A stretch of DNA of 64,000 nucleotides from Rhodosorus marinus (lineage: Eukaryota; Rhodophyta; Stylonematophyceae; Stylonematales; Stylonemataceae), in contig JAMWBK010000006.1 in assembly GCA_029953675.1 (NCBI GenBank), positions 1,426,001-1,490,000 of the forward strand, written 5' to 3'. The translations under genes and the position numbers were made by a program. This document shows, piece after piece, positions 1 through 11,391 of this stretch. The stretch's first letter is position 1, and every line of letters starts with the position of its first letter. The notes under the pieces are model-generated. The model was given only the letters and a program-made list of their open reading frames with translations, did no database searches and had not been told where the DNA came from.

Positions 1-613
1 CTTCGTCGAACAAGGACAAGGTGTTCTGGTTTGGATCAGAGAGCAGGGAACGATGAGCAAAGGCTGCAGATGATATAGAGTGAACGCTCCCGGCTCTTCG
101 CTGTGACGCAACCAGTTGAGGAGGAAGAATCGGGAGAACTAGATGAGATTCGTCAAATATCCTGCATACGTAAGTGGCTGTAGTTGCAGTCCAGTTAGCA
201 ACCCCAGAAAGAACAGCTTATCCTCGTGTACGTGGTCACGAAAGTCTGAAGGAGAGCCAATTCGGAAGTTTCCACTGGCCAGGACTATCGATCTCATCGA
301 ACAGCAGTGACAAGCTTCCCATCGACAGAACAGAGAACCGTCCCGTGTTCAGTTGCCGGTGATTCAGTTGTTCAGCAACGACCGTGAGGGAGTTGTCCCT
401 TTTTGAATCCACTGGAGCCTCGAGGCAATAGCTTTTCAACGAAGGGTGCACATTCGCGAAGGTGGCCGCAAGCAGATCACGAACCCTAGCAGCTGCTCTG
501 TTCTGATCATCTACTGCTATGAGCTGGGGGAGCAGCCTTTCGTCACATGCAGCTAACGGTGGCGACCCCACAGCAACCAACAAAAACTCCTCACACGCAC
601 TGTTTGAGTAGGT
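1..613 (-). CDS. Unassigned gene, partial, cut by the left edge
   Basis: The minus strand is open from about 613 down to 238 after a possible acceptor (CAAGTAG at about 614). It reads like real protein, with a mixed composition and no low-complexity bias. Examples are the stretches CEEFLLVAVGSPP and FANVHPSLKSYCLEAPVD. A further open stretch containing FAHRSLLSDPNQNTLSLFDE follows a CTGCAG acceptor near position 63 and runs off the window, so at least one intron (roughly 70-235) is implied. I do not recognise the family. It lies just downstream of the anoctamin stop on the same strand, so it could instead be a missed 3' extension of that gene, but the anoctamin frame ends cleanly before it. 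No start codon was identified. Confidence 0.35.
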
Positions 614-741
614 CTACTTGACCTTTCAGCAATTAGCTCGGAGTCGGAAGCGAGTTCGAAACTCTACTTTCTGCTGCCGATGCAGTCGTACTGCTCTTCA
701 AGCGACCCACCTAAGCTCCATTCAAGTGAAACATGCTTTGC

Positions 742-3700
742 TCAGATAAGACTCTGAGCATCGGGGCCACGACAATCTGCGTATCCACCACCTACCGCGG
801 TTGAGTATTCCTCGACGAACTTCTCGGTAAGGGCCTCAGCTTCAATCCAGTTGGGCAAGGTCTTTGCTCTCGAGGAGAGGATGTACTGAATGACTGCGAC
901 ATCAGCCGATCAGATGAAGACAGAAAACTTTTGCTAAGGTTCTTTTCCGAATATTTGCAGCGAATCCTTCAGCATGCACTTTCACAATGTTCTGCTCACC
1001 CAGCAATACATGCTCGACCATGATAATGACGAGAAATTCTTGCACAGAATCGATTTCGTCGCCAATGACGTGATCTCCGAGCTTCGAAGTGAACAAGATG
1101 AGACCCAAGTTCACAGCCATGCTGGCCATGCATACTAGTGTGAAGGCGTACTGGACCGAACCAATTGAAAGGGCCCTCCGAGGAAAATTCCTGCATCTCA
1201 CAGGATCCAGAAAAGGCTTAAGATTCCGCGCGGCACCGCTTCACGGGTTCTGTTCTACGCTGATGGCTGCGTTACCTCCGGCGAGTTCTAAACGCTGCGA
1301 AGAGCTCTGTGTAAACCTGAAAATAGTTGCCAATAAATGCTCCAACGGCTCCAAAGGGTAGAGCGGCTGCGAACAGAACGAGTTGCCCTGTCCCAAAAGG
1401 AAGAAAGACAAATCAGGACAACCGTCCCGTTGAAAGCAGCTACTCTTCTACGTTATTTTGGCTGATAAAAAGTCCTCTCTCCGGTTTCTTACCAAATTGT
1501 GAAGTGATCCTCGAGTAGTCCATTACGTCCGCAGCAGCTGCTTCAGAGAGCTCCATTTCCTCCTGCAGAATTCAGAAGTACCCAAAGGTCAGCAACAACA
1601 CAACGGAACTACCCACCACAATTTTTCACCAAGAGCATGTGCCCGCACCAGTATTGGGCTTTTGTTCGCGTGGGTTTGGCTTTCGTCCTTCTTCATTTGC
1701 CCTTCTCTAGAAACCTTTCCATGCAGCTTGTATCTATACAGCCCTTGAACGAAGACCTTCAAAAAGAGAAATATCATCTGCATAAGGATTTTCACAACTC
1801 GCGGGCGGACACTATCGCAACCCCTAGGTATTCATCGGAAACCCAAGCCTTACCTGTTTCAGAACTGTGGCTACCATTTCCAAAACATTGATCAGTAGGA
1901 GTGCCTTGAGCAGTTCTTCAAACTCGCTTTTGTAGAAGGCCAGATAAAAGTATGACACGTTCTTGCACAACAGTTTGTAGAGCATCTGTACATCGAAGCA
2001 GTCGTCGTAGGTTCACGAAGCACCTTAGTACATGTTCTTGTCGCCTTTCGTGAGTTGAAAAGGTCGTTTTCAACACACCTGCCTGAGGAACAACACATTC
2101 TCGTGCTCCCTCATCAGCTCATGACTTTCATAGTTTGTGACCGCCTTAGTCAGTGCGTTGTAGCCAACTTCCAGGATGTTCAAAGCGGCGATGTACACGA
2201 TCGTCGGCACCTGCAGAAGACCTTGGCTTTTTGCAAACATAAATCCCATCTGAATAAGCTCTTCACGGTCCTTGAAGGACAACTGCATGAAAGTAAGCAA
2301 ATGAATAACCACAATCGTAAGCAACGCCAGAGGGATGAGCAGTACAGATATGCTGCAGGGGTGAGGCAGATCATACCAGCGACTCTATTGAAGGAGTATC
2401 TTCGACGAATTTGGCAACCACTTTTGCTAGTTCGAGGCTGTAATGAAGAGCGAAACATGACCCGATGAGGTACAGAGCAAGAGAACACCATGAACCGAAT
2501 TCCACGAGCTTCGCTTGCTTCTAGCTCATCAGCATTTGTACAGGGGCATGCGCAGGGAATGGTCAGACACAACCGAATGGATACATCGCAACATCGAAAA
2601 GCGCATGGTGGTTAGTTTACCTGTGACCCTCTTGACCTATTAGTTGCATGGCGCTCATTGATTTCGGCCTTGGAAAACTGGAACTGTACTAGCGCATCAT
2701 TCGGGAGACAGTGATGCCATAAGTAGGTCATTTCACTGTTCTTCCTCTGCCAGATATCCAGGTATCGGCTTGCCCAGATGTATGTATATGCAGAGTATGC
2801 GCAGACGCAAAGAGCGCGATAGCGCAGAGGAAATAACAAGCCCGACACTCCGAATACGAGACCTTTATATTGCCCGGAGAACAAAAAAAAACGGTTCGGC
2901 GTCAGAGGGCTCTGCCTAGGTAGTAATTGCGCTCGTGGACAGCTTGAGCACAGACCTCCGCAGGCGAGGAAGACAAGCCAATTCACGTAGAGAGTGAGAA
3001 ATGCGTAGTAGACGGCGTCGTAGTCTCCAAAGTAGCCCTGAACTTTGCAAATGGTTGAAAACGTTGGAATTGGATTCTTCCAGGTGAGCGTGGACATGAT
3101 TTGGTTGGCCTCATTGCGATCGTGCATCGGAAAGAAAGCCTCAACGACGTCGATCCTTCTCAGAAAGTGAATTAGGGACTCGTCCTCTCGCCAGTCTAGA
3201 TTGGTCCACGAATTGAGCATTCAAGAACGTTAGCGTTGTTGGTGGTTGGATTTCGACATGGACTTTCACGAAGGGACTGACCTTTCAGTTTATCTGAACC
3301 AGGTTGAGGATCAGGTTTGATGTTGAACAGAGCATGACGGATGAGAATGAGCTCCTCTTCGGGTGAGGTCATATACCGAATTGACAGTCCGTTCGGTTTA
3401 AATTCAGCAGTCTAATTAGTCGTCGAGAGCGAACACCTCAGAAATCCAGAGGTTGTTCTAGCATGTTGGGAAAGAGCAATTACCTTGTAGGGTGTAACTG
3501 CTCCCCTCGAATTCCGCTTGCGAAGGGACGCCGATTCCGCCGCCTCCTCGAGTCCCTCGAGGGTAATCTCAAGCAAACACCTGCGAGATCCTTCTTCTTC
3601 CTCCGTCACTTTGAAGCTCTTCCTCCTAAGCACCTCCAAAACCTCGCTGAAATCCTCCTCGCTGGCGCTGCTCTTCAGAACCAGAGCAACCTCAACTGGT

Positions 3701-3807
3701 TTCCGTTCCTTACCAACCAAACAATCCAACTCGGGAACGTCCTGCAGAGCCTCAGTAAACCTCCACCAGTCATCGACCGTGCTTTTAAATCCGTGTCTCT
3801 CGGACAT
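742..3807 (-). CDS. Anoctamin/TMEM16-like membrane protein
   Basis: Family members are dimeric ten-helix Ca2+-activated chloride channels or lipid scramblases. About eleven exons join in frame: 3807-3484, 3411-3282, 3195-2621, 2520-2377, 2282-2079, 1985-1854, 1777-1613, 1562 to about 1495, and three more down to the TGA at 742-744. They give a protein of about 700 residues. Family hallmarks appear in the expected order: IDVVEAFFPMHDRNE before the first helix, then GYFGDYDAVYYAFL at that helix, a Tyr/Glu-rich stretch (NYESHELMREHENVLF), YFYLAFYKSEFEELL, LVLFAAALPFGAVGAF and a C-terminal EHVLL...LPNWIEAEALTEKF. The first roughly 150 residues are cytosolic and poorly conserved. The start is the first in-frame ATG. 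Channel versus scramblase activity cannot be decided here. The Ca2+-binding acidic residues were not individually verified. Confidence 0.85.
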
Positions 3808-3912
3808 TCTGGAACGATGTGCCCGATGGCAAACTAGAAAAACTATTTCCTAACTTCGGCTTCGTTCAGCGAAAACTTGTCGAGCCCTCCTGAAGGAAAA
3901 ACAAAAACCACT

Positions 3913-4640
3913 CTACAGGGAGAACGTCCAACCAAACGTCGTGTAGGGTTTCCACTCTGGCATTCGTCGATCAACTGGCAAAAGAACGGAAAAGACTGCT
4001 ATAGCTCCGTCAACATCATCATAGAAGAAGCTGTACAGAGCAATCGATGAGGAAAGCGGATCAGACTGATCGAAGAAGACGAACAGAGAGCTCAGAGAAG
4101 CAACGAGCTTCTTCTCATATGATTGCAATCCGCTGATAGCTTGTCTGATATCTTTGTGAGGTGGGCTTATAATGAAGTTGACAAGACAGAGTATTAGACC
4201 ATTGCCACGCTCTTGGTGGTCCTGGTTATGAAACCAAGCCATACCCCGTTCATCGGTCGGAAGATGAACTCTGTCACTCGAAGAGTCCGTAGCAACGACC
4301 AACACTCCGGTCGAGGAAGACCAGCAAATCAATAGAACTAATAAGTTTCTCTTCGAGCAAAAGCGAAAGTGAAGAATCACGCCTTCATTTCGTCCGAAAT
4401 TATCTTCATAGCCATAGCGAATGAGTACAGCTTTTGAATCCGTCGACGGGGATGGCTTTGGAAAATGGCTACACAAAGAAAGAGCAGCTCGCCTCGTGGA
4501 AGGGTACTGAAAGCAGCTTGGCCCATGATGATATCAGAAGAACTCGACGACATCAAATATTCCACCAAAGAGTAAAAAGAGTCCCGACGAGGGTGGAGAT
4601 GGATTGCCTTGGAGAACGAGTCAAACGGTTACTGCCCGTC
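3913..4640 (-). CDS. Unassigned conserved-looking protein
   Basis: Two exons fit together in frame. The upstream exon (about 4600 to 4379) contains RRDSFYSLVEYLMSSSSSD and RGELLFLCVAIFQSHPRRR. It joins at about 4287 to a downstream exon with AVHLPTDERGMAWFHNQ, a hydrophobic LILCLVNFIISPPH and a C-terminus ending in YTTFGWTFSL before the stop at 3913. A donor GC|GTGATT and acceptor GAGTGACAG keep phase. The 5' end is uncertain: a stop lies just upstream of the first exon and another frame is also open to 4780, so at least one more exon is likely. The product looks soluble and helical. No catalytic motif was seen and I do not recognise the family. It ends about 105 nt upstream of the anoctamin start on the same strand. 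Confidence 0.5.
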
Positions 4641-5083
4641 AATGCGAGAACTAGAGAAAAGTGCATTCTTGGCTCCTCTGCAGTGCGCATAGAATGATCG
4701 ATATCACCGACCACCTCCCCCGCCTGTTGTGAGTGCTCTACTTTGGAGGTTCTACATGATCCGGCATCCAGTAAGCTCATTCGGAAGACGAGAAAAAGCT
4801 GCGCTCCTTTTCAATGCGGATCTCGCTCTTCACAATTCTTAGCTCCAACTTGCATATTTTCTTCAGACTGCAGCGGGTTCATTTACAGAGTCTGATCCAG
4901 GAAAGAAATCTGAGTGTGCTTGCGCCCTGCTCCCTAGTAAAAAAAATAAGTCGATGGAATTTTACTGTAGTGTCGCCGCGTTCATAGATTCTCAGCTCCC
5001 AAATGTGAGAACGGGTCATTCCCTCCCCGGGGCTCCTACGTTCGGAGGGTTACAACAGCTTTGCTATGTCGTCACTGTTAGAA

Positions 5084-6773
5084 TCATATTATGGTATCGA
5101 GAGGGCACGAGTCCCTAATAATTTCCAGTAGACCATCAGCGAAGGCGTCTGAAGAATTGAGGCAGGGAATCAGCAACAGGTCATCCCCACCGGCCGCGAT
5201 GAAGTCCTCCTTTCCTCGAATGCCAATCTCCTCCAGAGTCTCCAGGCAGTCCGTAGTGAATGACGGAATGCAACAAGCCATTCTCCTAACCCCTTTCCTA
5301 GAACAGCGGTAGTGCCACGTTTCACCAAGTCAGTCCTCTCTGCGCAGAGCTCGTCACATCGAAGCTGGACAAGATGCGGACACAACGACTTACTCTGCTA
5401 GCTCCTCTATTACAGCATCCGTGTAAGGCTTAATCCATTCCTTTCCGGCTGCGGATAGGCGGCTTTGGAAGGCCACTGTGTACCTGTCCTCAGTTAATTC
5501 CAAGGTCGCTGCTAGTTTCCGAGCTGTTTCATAGCACTGGGCTCGATAGCAGTTCCTGTTCGCCTGTTCACATGGCATAATGTTCTACTTGAGAAGCCGA
5601 ATTCTCAGGGTGATAATTCATCCACGTGGCCGGTAGCAGGTCCAGAACCTCTGCGCTAAAATACGGATTGAAGTTCAACATAGGATCGATGATAAGCACT
5701 CCATACCTGTACAATTTGTTTGCAGCAGCTGCTATCTCCTTTACAGTGAAGACCTGTCTCGTCCGTGTTGAAGCAGTGTTGCTCCGGTGTTCCATGGAAA
5801 CTCATCAGAAGATGGTCGACCTTTGTCCCGCCCTGCCCAATTGTTTCTCTGATTGTCTCAGCGTAGGCTCTGAGGTACGCGGGATGGTCGAAGAAGGCCG
5901 GGACGACATGAAGGTACGGAGTATTGTAAATCTGTGAACCAAACGGTAAAACGCGAGACAAACGGCTTTGAGACCCTCAAGGCGACAATCGCCTTTTTCA
6001 ATAAGACAAGGGGGTTGCTAGTTGTCGTGCCTTTGCTGCCGCTTTGTACGCAATCTCTACAGCGGCTCCCGTCGCGGATGAGGCGTATTGTGGGTACATT
6101 GGTAAGATGACGATTTTGTCTACTCCGTTACTGCGGAACTTCTCAAACGCCCCACTAATATTCGGCTCACAGTATTGCATGCCCAGCTCGACCATAAATC
6201 CCTCTCCAAGGCGCTCACGCAGTTTCACTGCAAGGTCCTCGGTGTGATATATCAAAGGGGATCTAATTCGAGCACAACCTTCATGTCAAACTCAGCACCC
6301 AAGCACCATCAGACTTAGCACGTCCTACTTACCCCCGGTCCTCATCCCAAATACTGGAATATGCTTCCGCAGATTCCTTTGGTCTGGACGGCAGGATGAA
6401 TAAATTCAATACCAACCACCTGACGATGGGGTTAAGGTCAACTACGCGACCGTCTCCTAGGAACTGCCTGAGATACTCTCGAACATCCTTGACCTCCAGC
6501 GACTTAGGGGATCCAATGTTCATCAGAGCGATGCCTACACAACGAGGGCGACGCGCGTCTGTCAACAACAAAGAAGTCTCAAACCGAAAGAGTACGAAAC
6601 AGCCTACCAGTCTTCCCCCTAAACGGCTCTGGGGAAACAACCTCCAAACCAGGTATCGTCTCCACAGGCGACGCCGTCGTCGCGTAGAACTTCCCTCTCC
6701 CCCGTCGCGGCGCAGCCGAGATACCGCCCCGCCGAGTAGCCAACACGCTCCCGCCAGACACAAATCCTGCCAT
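5084..6773 (-). CDS. Ferrochelatase (protohaem ferro-lyase), plastid-type start
   Basis: Ferrochelatase inserts Fe2+ into protoporphyrin IX, the last step of haem synthesis. The start ATG (6771-6773) opens a transit-like leader, [17 protein letters not shown]. The enzyme follows in about five exons: [69 protein letters not shown], then [59 protein letters not shown] and [19 protein letters not shown]. The catalytic SFHG histidine and a later Glu/Asp region are present. The coding sequence stops at 5084 soon after [15 protein letters not shown]. It therefore lacks the C-terminal LHC/CAB-like helix of cyanobacterial and plant chloroplast enzymes, and also the animal 2Fe-2S tail. The internal CKGDSSCC...NCYRAQC cysteines recall the cysteine-bearing bacterial ferrochelatases more than plant ones. 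A function in haem synthesis is secure; the location is inferred from the leader. Confidence 0.95.
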
Positions 6774-8619
6774 CTCGACCCAACTTCTCACCCCAGGCCA
6801 AAAAAACCACAAAAACAATACCCTCGCGCTCTCCACCACCACAAAAACAGAAAACACAAATTCAGAAAGGAAGGACACTCCCACCTACACACTCCAACCT
6901 CTCTCCCACCTCTCCCCACCTCTCCCCACCTCTCCCCACCTCTACCAGTCCACCTTCCCCACCGAACAAACTCCACAGAGCCCCCCTTTACTCAAGCCAA
7001 AAACTACACCCACCCAATTCTCTATTCTCACAGTCTAATTTCATAATCACCCCCTAAGCAGGCAGGCCTTACGCCCCCCCCCCTGAATTCCTTTGCCCAC
7101 CAATATGTTAGCAATCTTCAACCCTCCCTTGCCAATTGAATCTAAAAGCCAATTTATTCTAATTTTAATAATAAACACGTACATTATCGTTTTTCACCTT
7201 TTTTATCATCATACCCTCTTACTACTGTCAGGATGAAGGTCGCGGCAAACAAACCCCCGAAAACAAAACAAAAAATCTCATCAGATTGCGGGGCCGTCCT
7301 CCCCTGTGAAAGAAAAAAGCAAAAACACAAACAAACAAAACCTCCTCCTTGTCCGCGCTAATAAAATCCTATTAAATTATATTCATTATTAATGATTAGT
7401 CGGTCTACTATATATCCACCAAGTGGTGAGATTAGCCAATAGTCATCTAATGATCTCGTCCCGTCCATAAATATCGATCCCCCGAACGAATATCATCTAC
7501 CGAAACAAAAACACCAGTATTTTGTTTTAGTCTCTTGGTTTTTTTTTGTTATGTTTTATCACTGTATGACTTTTTCCTCCTTTAACGAAAGAATCCTTTC
7601 AAAACCCTAGAAAAGGAGGAAACTAACGAGATAATAGATAAACCGTGATAAAAATTCTTTATTTCATTTTTATTCAATCTATTATGGCGTTATTGACTAA
7701 GTTTAATCTCGGAAAAGGCTTTTGCGGCGGCTCGATGAGAAAAGGGTTGGGTGTAAAATGTTAATATTTAGATGCATTTGACGAAATTATATCATCAGAA
7801 AAAAGAATTTTACGGGGACCGACGTGTTTTAATACAATAGTTATTTTGGATGTTGTTCAATATCAATATTGGTATAGAAATAATGGGTCTATTTGTAATT
7901 CTTCTTGATTATGATAGATTCGATTTGATTTGAGGTTCTGAAAAAGAGAAATTGTTAGTGTTTGCGTGCGCTGTGCGACTGCTGCTGAATCCATTGATGT
8001 CTTGGGTGGATGGGGTCAGTTGATAAGGACATGAAGGTCGGTCGTGGATGCCTCAACTTTTGCTTAGCTTAGAATTTGTACTGCGTACCCCCGATTCCCT
8101 TGCAGATCTGTGATGTGATCGCGTGCTTTGTCTGCATTGAGTTAGCAAGCAGACGAAGCTGATTCTCGGATCTTCTGCGTCTGGTTTACCAACCCATCGT
8201 GGTCAGCGTTTGTCTAGATATTTTCTGAGCGGATTCCGGCTCTGAATCATCAACGGTTCTCGAGTAGGCTGGGTCCGACTTGCCTATGTACTCTAGGAAC
8301 ATATTCGCTTATCCGACTTCAATGAGTTTTTTTTCTCTGCGGTGTATTGGTCCTGAGATAGCTTGACCATTTGCATGCCATGATCCTTGTCGAGGTCCTG
8401 ATGATAAGAGAGGAACCTGGACCACGGGTGGATTCGTTTTCCGAGCTTTTAATGTGAAAAGAGTCTGTTGAAGTCCCGGAATTGTCTTCCCAATCCGCTC
8501 TCGGAGTAGTGGTCCATGTCAGTAAATCAAGGAGAGTTCAGTGCCTGGTGAGACAGTGCACAAATCAGCCTTCGCGCGGGCATGACAGACGTGGATGAGC
8601 ACAATTGCTGGGATTATCG
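6774..8619. other. Intergenic, with an AT-rich island (about 7080-7960)
   Basis: No reading frame here has protein-like composition. The part nearest ferrochelatase is C/A-rich on the plus strand and contains the 10-bp repeat. A run of ten C residues (7074-7083) marks the border of an AT-rich island of about 0.9 kb, full of short A and T runs. From about 7970 base composition returns to the local average with no recognisable gene. It may hold the ferrochelatase promoter. Confidence 0.7.
6901..6944. repeat. C-rich 10-bp tandem repeat
   Basis: Three perfect head-to-tail copies of TCTCCCCACC (6911-6940) are flanked by one imperfect copy on each side. The array sits 130-170 nt upstream of the ferrochelatase start codon, in its putative promoter or leader. 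It reads as a purine-rich (GGTGGGGAGA) array on the gene's strand. Confidence 0.85.
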
Positions 8620-9098
8620 TCATATGAGAAACGCGTTCGGCTGAATGGTTTGCGGTCCCGTCGTAAAGAACGTTTGCACTAGCGAGATGTCCTCATTTCC
8701 AGACAGGACGGTTTCAGGTCTGGGAGGAACCAAACTGAGACAGCTCTACCCAGCGATATTTGATCATCAAAAATCTCTTGCTTTGACAAAGTTCACGCGT
8801 CAATAATGCGACGGCGGTGGAGTCGTCAGCAAGTCCGAGACGTAAGCAGCGCTGACCAGGAACAGTAATAATTCGCGATATGTACTGGACATGGACAGGT
8901 TGAGGCAGCTCACCCACACACGCTCTATGTTGAGTGGCGGGTCCAGACTAAAGCGGAGGCACTGTGGGCAACCTCGACCATGTGAATGCTTGCCGTTTTC
9001 CGCCCATTCAGCCGCTCTCATCCTGCCCGTGCTGCGAAAATAGGTTTGAAGCCAGTCCTCTACAACATAGGCACCACAACACAACCACACATGGCGCA
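8620..9098 (-). CDS. Possible exons of an unassigned gene
   Basis: Three minus-strand stretches look protein-like but could not be joined with certainty. One is YVVEDWLQTYFRSTGRMRAA followed by a CPQC pair (about 9080-8930). The second contains ISRIITVPGQRCLRLGLADD (about 8880-8720). The third is a short stretch, GNEDISLVQTFFTTGPQTIQ, ending in TGA at 8620-8622. A plausible intron (GTGTGG...CCAG) lies between the first two. No start codon and no family could be assigned, and the region could be non-coding. Confidence 0.3.
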
Positions 9099-9674
9099 AT
9101 TCCGATCAATAAACTCCACGTAAGCCCTCGGATCTTGCCTTTCCTAGTTGTGCCAGGCATGAAGCCTCTCCAGTTCCTTCCAAGCTACGAAGACGATCTG
9201 TTCCGTTGCGAATCGGCGAGATGTCGAGAATGTGAACCCAAAACAAAAAGATAGTTGTGGTCACGTCGAGAATCGTTTTGCTATTTTCTGTTGAAACGCA
9301 GCTTAACCGATCCTCTGTCGAGCATCAGAGTAGAATAATCCCAGACAGACGTAACCTTCTCCCAACCTTTTCGTCGAGGGGCAGTCCTTGACAAGCTTGC
9401 GGTTTGCTTTGTTTGCTTCGGGTTCCTTGAATGGCTTGAGCACTATCGGTAGTGATGAGGTACTAAACCCAATGCAGAGGTCCATGACTTAAGCTCTTTG
9501 AGCTCAAATGCCCAGCTTTTGAGACGAGCTGGCCGATCGCGAACGATGAGGAAGGAAGGCAGCATGAGATCGGACTGCAACAGAATCGTACCTGAGACGC
9601 TGGAAGGTATTGAATCTTTCGTTTGAGTAAGTAAAACGAAGAGCTTGACGTACCTGGACTACGAGCTAGCTGAA

Positions 9675-11012
9675 ATGAGTGAAGATCGGGTTCGGAGCGA
9701 GAAGCTCGACGAGATTGGGGAGTACAAAGGCAATCCATTCCGAAGACGATCTGTCCCGCTGAGATGGCAAGGTGTTGCGAAGGTGAGTGAAACAACATTC
9801 GGGCCCGTCGAGAACAGAATTGTTGTCATGGAGTCGGATGAAATGTCGCTTAGACCATCCTCTCTACGGTACATGTCGCTTCTGTGAAAGGTCTGCGTAG
9901 GAATGGTCCTCGTACCGATGAGAGTTATGCTTTGTACATTGGCCCTTTGCTTGTCGTTGGGATCGATCTTGGCGGTCACATATGGAGATCCTCCTAGAGA
10001 CTTTTTGCAGCCACAGGACAGGAAGAAAAGGTTCGAAAGGTTTTTGCCCCAGAACAGAGCGTGAGCTCCTGCGGCTGATCTCATATTGACGTTCTGAAAA
10101 TTCTATCCTAATCGACCAAACACCGAAGAAAATTCGTGGAGAAAGTTTCAAAGCTATGCGGTAGAGCTGTCATGATTGTCATGGGAGGTTGGAACGTTGA
10201 GGAGCATCTGGCAGTGGATCCACCAGAGGTTAGTGTCCCTGGTACCTACGTCATTGTATCTAATCATGTATCATTTATGGATATAATGTACCATGTATGG
10301 CGATCTACCCCTTCATTCATTGCAAAGGTGAGTTTCTGATACAGATGTGACGCCGATATTCCAATTTCGAATACACACATGAGCGTTCTCACTCTTTCCA
10401 CAGGCGGAGGTTTCGCGAATTCCGATTATAGGACCACTGGCTCGAGTGCTTCAGACTATTTTCGTGGACAGAGAATCGGGAACCACACAGAGTGCTTCCA
10501 TGCTGCTAAAGAGTCGTCTGAGCATACCAGGTAAACAATTCACTTTGGCTCCTTACCGAAATGCCTTGAGCATCCCGTGGTCCTCATCCCAAACTGTTCG
10601 TGGTGGGTTTGCGCTATCAGGCTTTCCGTCAACACTCGTTTTCCCGGAGGCCACTACTTCGAATAATGAGTGTCTCCTCCCCTTTCACACTGGGGCCTTC
10701 CTTGCCGGAGCTCCGGTCAAGATTTTTGTCTTCGAGTACGGGGTTGTCGATTTCGACTATTCATACTGTGGATTAACGCTTCCCGTGCTCTGGTCGATAT
10801 TGAGCGAACCCGTTCTTCCTCTCAAGGTCACCAGTCTACCAATGTATTTTCCATCTGAGAAGGAGAGAAATGATCACTTCCTCTACGCCAACAACGTAAG
10901 AGCGGAGATTCAGAAGGTGTTGTGCGTACCATACTCAAGCTTCACGTTGAAGGACCGGAACGAGCGCAACATGTCCAGGGAGGATCTGAGTGCTTTGGTC
11001 AAACAGGATTGA
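9675..11012 (+). CDS. LPCAT/LPEAT-like 1-acylglycerophospholipid acyltransferase
   Basis: The enzyme transfers an acyl group from acyl-CoA to a lysophospholipid in the ER membrane, remodelling phospholipids. Five exons (9675-9782, 9891-10030, 10129-10327, 10404-10530, 10621-11012) keep phase and give 321 residues. After a short polar N-terminus with GNPFRRRSVPLRW there is a membrane stretch (LVPMRVMLCTLALCLSLGSI). The PlsC acyltransferase motifs follow: block I VSNHVSFMDI (NHxxxxD type), block II around VDRESG, block III FPEATTSNN where the usual form is FPEGT, and block IV-like GAPVKIFVFEY. The order and the NPF-membrane-acyltransferase layout fit LPCAT1/LPEAT, but without the EF-hand tail of animal LPCAT1. 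The Gly-to-Ala change in block III is unusual. ATG 9675 is the first in-frame ATG. It is convergent with the FHA/SAP gene. Confidence 0.9.
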
Positions 11013-11391
11013 CAAATGTGCTTTGTAACGCGAAACTGATAATCGACGTTAGATAGGCCGGTTACTAGTGTTCGGAGAAGGTTGGACATTACTTTCCGCT
11101 AGAAAAGCAGAATGAACAGAGGCTATGCACAGAATGCGACATCAAGCACTTACTCTTCGCAGTGGCTAAGTATGAAACTTTGACCTTGAACGCCGGCATG
11201 CGTTTCAAGTCTGAATTGGGTGATGAGGCTTCCGTGAACAATTTAAAATATTCGGCAAAAATCCTACTCTTTCAGAGCAGCAAGAGTTTAGAGGAGTTAG
11301 ATACCGCGCTCTGGAGAGCGGTGGAGCTGTGAAAAAGAGCATAGGTACCAACCGCTTGTGGGTAATGGTTCCCTTCAGAATAGAAATCCAA
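11013..11391. other. Intergenic between convergent genes
   Basis: Shared 3' flank of the acyltransferase (+) and the FHA/SAP gene (-). No coding-like frame or structured element was seen. Confidence 0.7.
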
